This document shows positions 42,903 through 51,906 of a stretch of DNA of 64,000 nucleotides, piece by piece. Origin of the DNA: Allostella vacuolata. GTDB lineage: Bacteria; Pseudomonadota; Alphaproteobacteria; ATCC43930; Allostellaceae. The stretch is from contig AP019702.1 in assembly GCA_006739055.1 (NCBI GenBank), positions 3,125,388 through 3,189,387 of the forward strand, given 5' to 3'. Below the pieces are notes generated by a model. It worked only from the letters and a program-made list of their open reading frames with translations. It had not been told where the DNA came from and did not search any database. Both the position numbers and the translations under genes were made by a program. Position 1 is the first letter of the stretch. Each line of letters begins with the position of its first letter.

Positions 42903-45050
42903 ATGGCTCATGCTTCCCACCGCCCAGGCTCCGACCGGCAAGGCACGCATCGCCTGGCGATCGACGTCGGCGGTACCTTCACCGACGTCGTGGTGGTCGA
43001 CGACCGCGACGGCAGCCTGCGCTTCGGCAAGGTCCTGAGCACCCCCCACGACCCGTCCGAGGGCTCGCTCACCGGGGCGACCGGCACCCTCGACCGGCAC
43101 GCGATCGCCGCGGCCGGGGTCGGCGAGGTGATCCATGCGACCACCGTCGCCACCAACGCGGTGCTGGAGCGCCGCGGTGCCGCCACCGGGCTCATCACCA
43201 CCCGCGGCTTCCGCGACACGCTCGAGATGGGGCGGGAGTCGCGCTACGACATCTATGATTTCGGGCTGCGCCTGCCCGAGCCCCTGGTCCCGCGCCAGCT
43301 TCGGGTCGAGGTGGACGAGCGGCTCGACCATCTGGGCGCCGTCGTCCGCCCGCTCGACGAGGCGACCGTGGCCGCCGCCGTCGCCCGGCTGGTCGACGGC
43401 GGGGTGCGCGCCATCGCCATCTCCCTGCTCTACAGCCACCTCAATCCGGAGCATGAGCGGCGCCTGCTGGAACTGGTGCGGGCGGCCGCACCGGGGATCG
43501 AGATCAGCGTCTCGCACGAAGTGGCCGGCGAAGTGCGCGAGTACGAACGCACCTCGACCGTGGTCGTCGATGCCTACGTCAAACCGCTGGTCCGCCGCTA
43601 CGTCGAGCGCCTGGCGGAAGGCCTGGGCCAGGCCGGCCTGCCCGACCGCCCGGCCCTGATGCTGTCCCATGGCGGCATCGGCTCGGCCACCGAGGTCGTG
43701 CGCCGCTTTCCCGTCCGCATGATCGAATCCGGCCCGGCGGCCGGCGCCATCGCGGCCGCCTTCTTCGCCCGCCAGGCCCTGCCCGGCGGCGACGCCATCG
43801 CCTTCGACATGGGCGGCACCACCGCCAAGATGTCGCTGATCCTGGACGGGGCACCCTCGGTCACCCACCAGTACGAGGTCGCCCACGTCCACCGCTTCAA
43901 GCACGGCAGCGGCATCCCGCTGCAGATCTCGGCGATCGAGCTGCTGGAGATCGGCGCGGGCGGCGGCTCGATCGCCCACGTCAACGATCTGGGCCTGCTC
44001 AATGTCGGGCCGCATTCGGCCGGTGCCGTGCCGGGCCCGGCCTGCTACGGGCGCGGCGGCGAGCGGCCGACCGTCACCGACGCCGACCTGGTGCTGGGCT
44101 ATCTCGACCCCGAGCATTTCCTGGGTGGAGAGATGAAGCTCGACGTAGAGGCCAGCCGTGCCGCCATCGACCGGCACCTGGGCGGCCCGCTCGGCATGGA
44201 TGCCGAGCGCATCGCCTGGGGCATCCACGACGTGGTCAACGAGAGCATGGCGGCGGCCGTCCGCGCGCATGCGGCCGAGAAGGGCGTTGACCTGCGCCGC
44301 TTCGGCCTGATCGCCTTCGGCGGCGCCGGTCCGCTCCATGCCGAGGCGATCGCCCGCAAGCTGGGGGTCGGCCGGGTGCTGTGTCCGTTCGGCGCGGGCG
44401 TGGCGTCGGCGATCGGCTGCCTGGTGGCGACGCCCGCGGCCGATCTCGTATCGGCCTACACCGTACTGCTGCCGGCCGCTGACTGGGCGGAGATCCAGCG
44501 CCGCTTCGCCGCCATGGGTGCCGAGGCCGGCGGCATGATCGCGGACCTGGTCGGCGCGGGTGCCGCCACCCGCCTCCGGGCCGCCTTCGAGATGCGCTGC
44601 GAGGGCCAGGGCTATTCCGTGATCGTCGAGGCACCGGAAGGCGCGGCGCTGGATGCCGGCCTCAGCGGCGAGCTGGAGACCCGCTTCGCCGGCGTCTACG
44701 CCCAGGTTTACGGCCATCGTCCGCCGGCCGGGGTGGCGCTCGAACTCGTGAACCTGCGCGCCCGGGTCGAGCACCCGCGGCCGGCGACGCCGCTGCACCT
44801 GTGGCGGCCGGCCAGCGACGGTGCCCAGGCGCTGAAGGGCCGTCGCCGGGCCTGGTTCCCGTCCGCCGGCGGCTACACTGACGCAGGCGTCTATGATCGC
44901 TACGCGCTTCCCGCCGGCACCTGGTTCCAGGGTCCGGCCATCGTCGAGGAGCGCGAGACCTCGACCGTCGTCGGGCCGGGGTCGCGGTTCCAGCACGACC
45001 CGTCCGGCCATCTCGTGATCGAACTGCCCAGCGCGGAGGCCCAGCCGTGA
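42903..45050 (+). CDS. hyuA: HyuA-type hydantoinase/5-oxoprolinase subunit
   Basis: The 715-residue ATP-dependent amidohydrolase subunit has LAIDVGGTFTDVVVVD (phosphate-binding loop of the ASKHA fold) and HATTVATNAVLERRGAATGL. The middle has the second nucleotide loop AFDMGGTTAKMSLI and GAGGGSIAHVN. LIAFGGAGPLHAEAIARKLG follows, then a C-terminal small domain. With HyuB it forms a complex that cleaves 5-oxoproline, N-methylhydantoin or related rings using ATP. Length and motif order are complete. ATG 42903 is used. It overlaps hyuB by GTGA. Confidence 0.93.
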   Translation: MAHASHRPGSDRQGTHRLAIDVGGTFTDVVVVDDRDGSLRFGKVLSTPHDPSEGSLTGATGTLDRHAIAAAGVGEVIHATTVATNAVLERRGAATGLITTRGFRDTLEMGRESRYDIYDFGLRLPEPLVPRQLRVEVDERLDHLGAVVRPLDEATVAAAVARLVDGGVRAIAISLLYSHLNPEHERRLLELVRAAAPGIEISVSHEVAGEVREYERTSTVVVDAYVKPLVRRYVERLAEGLGQAGLPDRPALMLSHGGIGSATEVVRRFPVRMIESGPAAGAIAAAFFARQALPGGDAIAFDMGGTTAKMSLILDGAPSVTHQYEVAHVHRFKHGSGIPLQISAIELLEIGAGGGSIAHVNDLGLLNVGPHSAGAVPGPACYGRGGERPTVTDADLVLGYLDPEHFLGGEMKLDVEASRAAIDRHLGGPLGMDAERIAWGIHDVVNESMAAAVRAHAAEKGVDLRRFGLIAFGGAGPLHAEAIARKLGVGRVLCPFGAGVASAIGCLVATPAADLVSAYTVLLPAADWAEIQRRFAAMGAEAGGMIADLVGAGAATRLRAAFEMRCEGQGYSVIVEAPEGAALDAGLSGELETRFAGVYAQVYGHRPPAGVALELVNLRARVEHPRPATPLHLWRPASDGAQALKGRRRAWFPSAGGYTDAGVYDRYALPAGTWFQGPAIVEERETSTVVGPGSRFQHDPSGHLVIELPSAEAQP

Positions 45051-46666
45051 GCGACGCCGCAATCCAGACCGTCCGCCTCGACCCGATCACCGTCGAGATC
45101 CTGTGGACGCGCCTCATCTCGGCCGTCGACGAGGCGGCGCTGGCGCTGCACCGCACCTCCTTCTCGACCGTCGTCCGGGAGTCCCACGACTACACCTGCA
45201 TGCTGCTCGACCCGACCGGGCGGGCGGTGGTGCAGGCGACGCGCAGCGTGCCGTCCTTCATCGGCACCCTGCCGATGTCGGTCATGGCCTTCCTGCGCAA
45301 GTACCCGGCGGCGACGATGCAGCCGGGCGACGTCATCATCAGCAACGACCCCTGGATCGGCACCGGCCACCTGCCCGACCTGACCCTGGCCGCGCCGATC
45401 TTCCACCGCGGCCGGCTGGTCGGCTTCGCCGGCGCCATCGCCCACATGTCGGACATCGGCGGCCGCCGCCGCTCGCCCGACAACACCGACATCTACGAGG
45501 AAGGGCTGCAGATCCCGATCCTCAAGCTCTACGAGGCGGGGCGGCCGAACGAGACGCTGTACGAGGTCATCCGCCGCAACGTCCGCGTGCCGGACGAGGT
45601 GACGGGCGACATCCACGCCATGGTCGGCTCGACGGAGAAGATGACCCAGGGCCTGTCGCGGCTGCTCGACGAGTACGCGCTGGACGACATGGAGCCGCTG
45701 GCGGCCGAGGTCATCGGCCGCACCGAGGTCGCCATGCGCCGGGCGATCGCCGCCGTGCCGGACGGCGAGTACCACACCGTCACCATGATCGACAGCTTCA
45801 ACTCGGCCGCGCCCCTGCGCATCGAATGCACGATCCGGGTGGCGGACGAGGAACTGTCGGTCGATTTTTCCGGCAGCTCGCCGCAGAACCCCTCGCCGCT
45901 CAATTCGGTGCTCGGCTACACCCGGGCCTATTCGACCTATGCCCTGAAATGCGTGCTGCTGCCGGACGTGCCGAACAACGAGGGCAACGTCCTGCCGATC
46001 CGCATCGACGCGCCGGAGGGCAGCTTCCTCAACCCGCACTACCCGGCCGCCGTCGAGGCGCGGGCGACCGTCGGCCACTACACGACGAGTGCGGTCCTCA
46101 ACACGCTGGCGCTTGCCCTGCCGGAACGGGTCCCGGCCGAGAGCGGCATCCCGCTGCACGGCTTCACCATCCGCGGCCGGCGCAAGGGCCGGCCCTTCTC
46201 GTCGATCTTCTTCTTCAACGGCGGCCAGGGCGCCCGGCCAGACCAGGATGGGCTGCCGACGCTCAGCTTCCCGACCAACGTGTCGAACACCCCGGTCGAG
46301 GTGCTGGAGCGGCTGCTGCCGATCCGCATCCACGACAAGTCCTTCCTGCCCGGCTCGGGCGGGCGCGGCCGCTTCCGCGGCGGGCCCGGCCAGCGCATCG
46401 AGATGGAGATGCTGAACCCCGAGGGTGCGAACGTCGTGCTGCTGTCGCAGCGGGTGAAGTACCCGCCGGTCGGCCGCCAGGGCGGCGAGAACGGCCGGCT
46501 GGAGCGCATTCTCTTCAACGGCGAGGCGGTGGAGGGCGAGCGGCCCTTCGCCATGGTCCAGGGCGACCGCTTCGTCCTGGAACTGCCGGGCGGCGGCGGC
46601 TACGGGCCGGTCGCCGAGCGCGACCCGGCCCTGATCGCGCGGGATCGGGAGCGCGAGCTTGACTGA
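45047..46666 (+). CDS. hyuB: HyuB-type hydantoinase/5-oxoprolinase subunit
   Basis: The 539-residue partner of HyuA starts with GTG inside the hyuA stop overlap. Family signatures are DPITVEILWTRLISAVDE, FSTVVRESHDYTCMLLD, QPGDVIISNDPWIGTGHLPD and AHMSDIGGRR. Near the C-terminus are LPGSGGRGRFRGGPGQR and LPGGGGYGPVAERDP. The aspartates and histidines in these stretches make the metal-containing active site of acetophenone carboxylase/5-oxoprolinase beta-type proteins. Its 3' end overlaps the tctB-like gene by 8 bases. Confidence 0.93.
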   Translation: MSDAAIQTVRLDPITVEILWTRLISAVDEAALALHRTSFSTVVRESHDYTCMLLDPTGRAVVQATRSVPSFIGTLPMSVMAFLRKYPAATMQPGDVIISNDPWIGTGHLPDLTLAAPIFHRGRLVGFAGAIAHMSDIGGRRRSPDNTDIYEEGLQIPILKLYEAGRPNETLYEVIRRNVRVPDEVTGDIHAMVGSTEKMTQGLSRLLDEYALDDMEPLAAEVIGRTEVAMRRAIAAVPDGEYHTVTMIDSFNSAAPLRIECTIRVADEELSVDFSGSSPQNPSPLNSVLGYTRAYSTYALKCVLLPDVPNNEGNVLPIRIDAPEGSFLNPHYPAAVEARATVGHYTTSAVLNTLALALPERVPAESGIPLHGFTIRGRRKGRPFSSIFFFNGGQGARPDQDGLPTLSFPTNVSNTPVEVLERLLPIRIHDKSFLPGSGGRGRFRGGPGQRIEMEMLNPEGANVVLLSQRVKYPPVGRQGGENGRLERILFNGEAVEGERPFAMVQGDRFVLELPGGGGYGPVAERDPALIARDRERELD

Positions 46667-47156
46667 CGCCCGCGCCCGGCCCGCCCCGGGCGACGTCGCG
46701 GCCCTGCTGGTGATCCTGGCGCTGGTCGCGGCCGCCGGCCAGCGCAGCCTCGCCTACGGCCTGTGGAGCTATGGCGAGCCCGGTCCGGGATTGTTCCCCC
46801 TGCTGGTCTCGGCCGTGGCGGCCTTCTTCGCGGTCCTGGCGCTGATCGCGACCTTCGCCGGGGCCGGGCCGGCCGAGGCGGAGTTCGACCCGGAATCGGC
46901 CCAGCAGGAAGGGCCGATGCTGTGGGGCAAGATCGCGCTCTATGCCGGGGTCGTGCTCGCCTGGCCCTGGCTCATGGTGCCGCTCGGCTTCGTCGTCTCG
47001 ACCGCGATCGCGCTGTTCGTCGTGCTGCGCCTGGCCGAGCGCATGGCGTGGGCCCCGACCGCCGCCGTGCTGGTGGCGGCGGTCGGCCTCAGCTGGCTCG
47101 TCTTCGACCGCCTGCTCGGCGTGCCCCTGCCCCACGGCCTGCTGGGGATCGGCTGA
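46659..47156 (+). CDS. tctB: TctB-family small membrane subunit of a TTT transporter
   Basis: The 165-residue protein has four hydrophobic segments (about residues 12-28, 45-66, 88-106 and 112-128, with a further one near 132-150) and the PGPGLFPLLVSAVAAFFAVL loop typical of TctB. It is the small subunit of tripartite tricarboxylate transporters, which import carboxylates with a periplasmic binding protein. It starts at TTG 46659, 7 bases after GGGAG and inside the hyuB end. One base separates its stop from tctA. Confidence 0.88.
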   Translation: MTDARARPAPGDVAALLVILALVAAAGQRSLAYGLWSYGEPGPGLFPLLVSAVAAFFAVLALIATFAGAGPAEAEFDPESAQQEGPMLWGKIALYAGVVLAWPWLMVPLGFVVSTAIALFVVLRLAERMAWAPTAAVLVAAVGLSWLVFDRLLGVPLPHGLLGIG

Positions 47157-47157
47157 G

Positions 47158-48675
47158 ATGGACCTGCTCGGCGGCCTGGCCCAGGGGTTCGCGGTGGCGC
47201 TCGGGCCCTCGGCCCTGCTCCACTGCATGATCGGTGTCGTCATCGGCACGGCGATCGGCGTGCTGCCGGGGCTGGGTCCGACCGCGACCATCTCGCTGCT
47301 GCTGCCGATCACCTACCGGCTCGACCCGGTCTCGTCGGTCATCATGCTGTCGGGCATCTATTACGGGGCGATGTACGGCAGCTCGATCACGGCGATCCTG
47401 GTCCGCATCCCGGGCGAGGCGGCCTCGATCGTCACCTGCATCGACGGCTACGAGATGGCGCGGCGCGGCCGGGCCGGCCCGGCGCTGGGCATGTCGGCCT
47501 TCGGCTCGTTCATCGCCGGGATCGTCGCCACCATCGGCATCGCCCTGTTCGGCCCGATGCTGTCGGGCGTCGCCATCCGCTTCGGCCCGGCCGAATACAC
47601 GGCCCTGGTCGCGCTGGGGCTGATCCTGGTCACCCATGTCTCCGGCGGCTCGGTCACCCGCTCGCTGGTCATGGTCGGCCTGGGGCTGCTCGCCAGCACG
47701 GTCGGCCTCGACCCGATCGTCGGCAGCGAGCGCTTCACCATGGGCGCGCTCTTCCTCCAGGACGGCCTCGACATCGCCATCATGGCCATGGGCCTGTTCG
47801 GCGTGGCCGAGGTGCTGGCGATGGCCGAGCGCAGCCTGAAGCCGAGCGAGCTGCTGGCCCAGCCCCGGCGCACGCGCGACCTGCTGCCGACCCGCGCCGA
47901 CTGGCGGGCCAGCGCCGCGCCGATCGGCCGGGGCTCGCTGCTCGGCTTCGCCCTCGGCCTGCTGCCGGGCGGCGGCGCGCTGATCGCGTCGTTCGCCTCC
48001 TACGTCATGGAGAAGCGGCTGTCGCGCACGCCGGAGCGCTTCGGGACGGGGGCCATCGAGGGCGTGGCCGGGCCGGAATCGGCCAACAACGCCGCCGCCC
48101 AGGCCTCCTTCGTGCCGCTGCTCAGCCTCGGGATTCCCTCCAACGTCGTCATGGGCGTGCTGATGGGGGCCCTGATGATCCACGGCATCACCCCCGGCCC
48201 GATGCTGCTGCAGTCGCAGCCCGCCCTCTTCTGGGGCGTCATCGTCAGCATGTTCGTCGGCAACCTGATGCTGATCGTGCTGAACGTGCCGCTGCTGCCT
48301 CTCTTCGTGGCGCTGCTGCGCATCCCGCAGCGCATCCTGTCGCCCTTGATCCTCGTGTTCTGCGTGGTCGGTGCCTACAGCCTCAACAACAGCACCACCG
48401 ACATCGTCACGATGGGCGTGTTCGGCGTGCTCGGCTGGCTGATGCGCAAGGCCCGCCTCGATCCCGCGCCGTTCCTGCTCGCCTTCGTGCTGGGCGGCCT
48501 GTTCGAGCGCTCGTTCCGCCAGTCGCTGCTGATCGGCGGCGGTAGCCCGATGATCTTCCTGCAGAAGCCCATCTCGGCCGCGCTGCTCGCCGCCGCCGCG
48601 CTGCTGCTGGTGCTTCCCCTCGTCCGCTGGGGCGTCCGTCGCCTGCGGCCGGCGCCCACCGGAAAGGCCTCATGA
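47158..48675 (+). CDS. tctA: TctA-family large permease of a TTT transporter
   Basis: The 505-residue protein starts at ATG 47158. It has about 11-12 helices and the duplicated TctA signatures IGVLPGLGPTATISLLLPIT and GLLPGGGALIASFASYVMEK, plus YYGAMYGSSITAILVRIPGE and PESANNAAAQASFVPLLSLG. It is the main sodium- or proton-driven permease of the tripartite tricarboxylate transporter system. It overlaps the aminotransferase gene by ATGA. Placement inside the Hyu operon suggests the cargo is the ring compound or its opened product. Confidence 0.93.
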   Translation: MDLLGGLAQGFAVALGPSALLHCMIGVVIGTAIGVLPGLGPTATISLLLPITYRLDPVSSVIMLSGIYYGAMYGSSITAILVRIPGEAASIVTCIDGYEMARRGRAGPALGMSAFGSFIAGIVATIGIALFGPMLSGVAIRFGPAEYTALVALGLILVTHVSGGSVTRSLVMVGLGLLASTVGLDPIVGSERFTMGALFLQDGLDIAIMAMGLFGVAEVLAMAERSLKPSELLAQPRRTRDLLPTRADWRASAAPIGRGSLLGFALGLLPGGGALIASFASYVMEKRLSRTPERFGTGAIEGVAGPESANNAAAQASFVPLLSLGIPSNVVMGVLMGALMIHGITPGPMLLQSQPALFWGVIVSMFVGNLMLIVLNVPLLPLFVALLRIPQRILSPLILVFCVVGAYSLNNSTTDIVTMGVFGVLGWLMRKARLDPAPFLLAFVLGGLFERSFRQSLLIGGGSPMIFLQKPISAALLAAAALLLVLPLVRWGVRRLRPAPTGKAS

Positions 48676-49865
48676 CCGCCACTCTCTCCGCCATCGCCCG
48701 CGGCCTCACGGGCTCGTCCGTGGTCGAAAGCCGGCGTCGCGCCGACGCCCTGGCCGAACGCGGCGTCCGCATTCTCGACCTCGGCGCGGGCGAGCCGGAC
48801 TTCGAGGCGCCGGCGCCCGTGGTCGAGGCGGCCGTCCGTGCGCTCCGCGACGGCAACGGGCAGTATGTCGACCCGCGCGGGCTGGCCGCGCTGCGCGAGC
48901 GCATCGCCGACTTTGCGACGACCCGCCACGGCCATGCGGTGACGCCGGACCAGGTGGTCGTCACCACCGGTTCGTTCGGGGCGCTGTCGATCGCGGCCCG
49001 CGCCATCCTCGACCCCGGCGACGAGGTGCTGATCCCGGAGCCGTTCTGGGGGCCCTACCGCAACATCGTGCAGATGTCGGGCGGGGTCGCGGTGCCGGTC
49101 CCGGCGGAGGCGACGGGCGGGCGCTTCGCCTTCTCCGCCGACGCGCTGGCCGAGCGGACGACGTCCCGGACCCGCGCCATCATCATCAACTCGCCCAACA
49201 ACCCGACCGGCCGCGTGCTGTCGCAGGCGGAGTTGCGGGCGGTGGCCGACCTGGCGCTCGCTCACGACCTGTGGATCGTCGCCGACGAGGTCTACAGCGA
49301 GCTGGTCTTCGGCAACGTCGTCCACCGCTCGATCGCGACCCTGGGGCCGGAGGTCGCCGACCGCACGATCATCGTCAACAGCCTGTCGAAGACCTTCGCC
49401 ATGACCGGATGGCGGCTCGGCTACTGCATCGCCCGGCCGGATGCGGCCGTGGTGCTGGCGCGCATGAACCACTACTCGGTGCGCTGCCCGACGGCCTTCG
49501 TCCAGCACGCCGCCGTGACCGCCTTCGACGAAGGCTGGCAGGCGGTGGAGGAGATGCGCCAGTCCTACCGCCGGCGCGGGCAGCTGGTGGCGGGCCGCCT
49601 GGCCCGCCTGCCCGGCGTCGAGTTCGTGCCGCCCGACGGCACCTTCTACGCCTTTCCGCGCCTGCCCGACGCCTGGGGCGACGGCACCGCCTTCGCCGCG
49701 CGCCTGCTCGACGAGGCGGGCGTGCTCGCCAGCGCGGGCGGGGCCTACGGCGCGTCGGCCCGACAGCATATCCGCTTCTCCTTCGCGACCGCGACGGCCG
49801 TGCTGGAGGAAGCCTTCGACCGCATCGAACGACTGGTCGGCAACCAGAAGGAGCAGGGATCATGA
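48672..49865 (+). CDS. Class I PLP-dependent aminotransferase
   Basis: The 397-residue fold-type I aminotransferase of the aspartate/aromatic group has DLGAGEPDFEAP at the N-terminus and NSPNNPTGRVLSQAEL. The PLP lysine is in NSLSKTFAMTGWRLGY and the arginine that binds the substrate carboxylate is near IRFSFAT. It probably transaminates the amino acid released by ring opening. It overlaps tctA upstream and the tctC gene downstream by 4 bases each, so it belongs to the transport operon rather than to a biosynthetic locus. Confidence 0.9.
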   Translation: MTATLSAIARGLTGSSVVESRRRADALAERGVRILDLGAGEPDFEAPAPVVEAAVRALRDGNGQYVDPRGLAALRERIADFATTRHGHAVTPDQVVVTTGSFGALSIAARAILDPGDEVLIPEPFWGPYRNIVQMSGGVAVPVPAEATGGRFAFSADALAERTTSRTRAIIINSPNNPTGRVLSQAELRAVADLALAHDLWIVADEVYSELVFGNVVHRSIATLGPEVADRTIIVNSLSKTFAMTGWRLGYCIARPDAAVVLARMNHYSVRCPTAFVQHAAVTAFDEGWQAVEEMRQSYRRRGQLVAGRLARLPGVEFVPPDGTFYAFPRLPDAWGDGTAFAARLLDEAGVLASAGGAYGASARQHIRFSFATATAVLEEAFDRIERLVGNQKEQGS

Positions 49866-50860
49866 CCATGGACAGGCGGCAATTCGTGCGGGCGCTGAAG
49901 ACGACGGCGCTCGCGGTCGGGCTTTCGGTGCTGGCGGCCTCCGGCGCGGCGGCCCAGGGCGCCTTCCCGAGCAAGCCCATCCAGCTCATCATCCCCTTCG
50001 CGCCGGGCGGGGCCACCGACCTGACCAGCCGGGCGCTCGCCAAGGCGGCCGAGGCGAAGCTCGGCCAGCCGATCGCGATCATCAACAAGCCGGCCGGCGG
50101 CGGCGCGGTCGCCATGCAGGAGGTGAGCCGGGCCCAGCCCGACGGCTACACCCTCATCAACTTCACCGCCATCCAGGCGGCGATCGCCCCGCACATGCGC
50201 GACGTGCCCTACGACCCGGTGAAGGGCTTCACCCCGGTCATGCTCTACGGCGCCTTCAACACCTACGTCGCGGTGCGTTCGGACTCGCCCTACAAGAGCC
50301 TGGCCGAGCTGCTCGACTTCGCGAAGAAGAACCCGCGCGTCCTGACCTCGGGCATCTCGGTGATCGGCGCCAGCTCCCATCTCGGCATGGCGCGCCTGGC
50401 GAGCGACAGCGGCGCCCAGGTCACCTTCGTGCCCTTCGGCGGCGGCGCGCCGGCGATCACCGCCCTGCTCGGTCGGCATGTCAGCTCGGCCGTGACCTCG
50501 GGCGAGGTGCTGCCGCACGTGAAGTCGGGCGATGTCCGCCTGCTCGCCACCCTGATGAACAAGCGCGCGCCGGAGACGCCCGAGGTGCCGACGGTCCGCG
50601 AGCTCGGCTTCGCCTGGGACATCAACTCCTGGCTCGGCATCGCCGGCCCGCCCGGCATCCCGGCGGAGGTCCTGTCCCGGCTGGAGAAGGCCTTCCTGGA
50701 GGCGATGGAGGATGCCGCCTTCAAGAAGTCGATGACCGACCTGGCAATGGTCACGGCGGCGAGCGACGCCGCCCAGGCCCGGACCCAGATCGAGAGCGAC
50801 GTGCAGGTCTTCGGCGACATCCTGAAGTCCCTGAAGATGGGTCGCTACACGCAGAACTGA
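49862..50860 (+). CDS. tctC: TctC/Bug-family periplasmic binding protein, first copy
   Basis: The 332-residue protein starts at ATG 49862 with AAGGAG upstream. The N-terminus has a twin-arginine-like pattern (DRRQFVRALKTTALAVGLSV) ending in AAAQGAFPSKP. The Bug signatures FAPGGATDLTSRALAKAAE, NKPAGGGAVAM, QPDGYTLINFT and PVMLYGA follow. Bug proteins bind carboxylates or small amides through water-mediated contacts and deliver them to TctAB. It differs clearly from the second copy that follows 34 bases later. Confidence 0.92.
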   Translation: MTMDRRQFVRALKTTALAVGLSVLAASGAAAQGAFPSKPIQLIIPFAPGGATDLTSRALAKAAEAKLGQPIAIINKPAGGGAVAMQEVSRAQPDGYTLINFTAIQAAIAPHMRDVPYDPVKGFTPVMLYGAFNTYVAVRSDSPYKSLAELLDFAKKNPRVLTSGISVIGASSHLGMARLASDSGAQVTFVPFGGGAPAITALLGRHVSSAVTSGEVLPHVKSGDVRLLATLMNKRAPETPEVPTVRELGFAWDINSWLGIAGPPGIPAEVLSRLEKAFLEAMEDAAFKKSMTDLAMVTAASDAAQARTQIESDVQVFGDILKSLKMGRYTQN

Positions 50861-50894
50861 GACCGCCCGCCCGCCATACCGGAAAGGAAATCCC

Positions 50895-51842
50895 ATGCGC
50901 CGCCTTGCCCTTGGTCTCGCGGGCCTGCTCCTCCTGGCGCTCGCCCCGCCCGTCCAGGCGTTCCCGGACAAGCCTATCCGCGTCATCGTCCCCTGGGGGG
51001 CGGGCGGGACCAGCGACCTGTCGATGCGCAAGATCGGCGAGATCGCCGGCCGCGGCCTCGGCCAGCCGGTGGTGATCGAGAACAAGCCCGGGGCCTCGGG
51101 CGTGGTCGGCATGGCCGAGATGGCCCGGGCGGCACCCGACGGCCACACGCTGGCGCTCGCCACCGGGGCGACCGTGTTCATCGCCCCCAACCTGCGGACG
51201 GTGCCGTTCGACCCGCTCAAGGACCTGACGCCGATCATGAACTACTCCGGCTCCTACCACGGCGTCGTCGTGCCGGCGGCCGCCCCGTGGACGACGCTGG
51301 ACGAGCTGCTGGCGGACGCCCGGGCGAAGCCGGGGACGCTGACCTTCGGCACGGCCGGCACCTACGACGGCGCGCACTTCGCGATGCTGGTGATCAGCCG
51401 GCTGAAGGACCTGAAGTTCGTCCATGTTCCGTTCCAGGGCAGCGCGACCGCGACCACGGCGGTGCTCGGCCGGCATGTCTCGTTCGGTGTGCTGTCGGGG
51501 TTCGCCGAGCAGGTGCGGGCGGGACAGTTCCGGCTGCTGGCCCTGCTCGACGGCGACCGCATGCCGGAGTTCCCGGAGGTGCCGACCCTGCGCGAGGCGG
51601 GCGTCGACTGGGAGTATCCGTCGATCATGGGCATCGTCGGCCCGGCCGGACTGGCGCCGGCCGCCCGCGAGCGGCTGGAGAAGGCCTTCACCGAAGCGGC
51701 CGCGACCGAGGAGTTCCGCAGCTACATGGCCACGATCCAGATGCCGATGCGGGTCATGGACGGCAAGGCGTTCGACGGGATGCTGCGGCGCGAGTCGGCC
51801 CGCTACAAGCAGGCGGCCGTGGAGTACGGCATCCGGCAATAG
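50895..51842 (+). CDS. tctC: TctC/Bug-family periplasmic binding protein, second copy
   Basis: The 315-residue protein has AAAGGA before the ATG and a classical signal peptide (RRLALGLAGLLLLALAPPVQAF). Bug signatures are VIVPWGAGGTSDLSMRKIGE, ENKPGASGVVGMAEMA, APDGHTLALATGA and LTPIMNY. It is diverged from the first TctC and uses a Sec-type rather than twin-arginine-like signal. A second binding protein for one TctAB permease suggests two ligands or affinity ranges. A stable hairpin follows its stop. Confidence 0.92.
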   Translation: MRRLALGLAGLLLLALAPPVQAFPDKPIRVIVPWGAGGTSDLSMRKIGEIAGRGLGQPVVIENKPGASGVVGMAEMARAAPDGHTLALATGATVFIAPNLRTVPFDPLKDLTPIMNYSGSYHGVVVPAAAPWTTLDELLADARAKPGTLTFGTAGTYDGAHFAMLVISRLKDLKFVHVPFQGSATATTAVLGRHVSFGVLSGFAEQVRAGQFRLLALLDGDRMPEFPEVPTLREAGVDWEYPSIMGIVGPAGLAPAARERLEKAFTEAAATEEFRSYMATIQMPMRVMDGKAFDGMLRRESARYKQAAVEYGIRQ

Positions 51843-51849
51843 TCCGGCC

Positions 51850-51883
51850 GGCGGCCCGGACCGTGCATCCCGGGTCCGCCGCC
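51850..51883 (+). terminator. Intra-operon hairpin after the second tctC
   Basis: GGCGGC-CC-GGACC, a 10-base loop, then GGTCC-GCCGCC forms an 11-pair stem with a 2-base bulge. No U-run follows directly. It may attenuate transcription into DUF917/HyuA2 or protect the upstream transporter mRNA, as seen after binding-protein genes. Confidence 0.45.
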
Positions 51884-51906
51884 TTCGCCCATCGCCGGAG
51901 TTTTCC

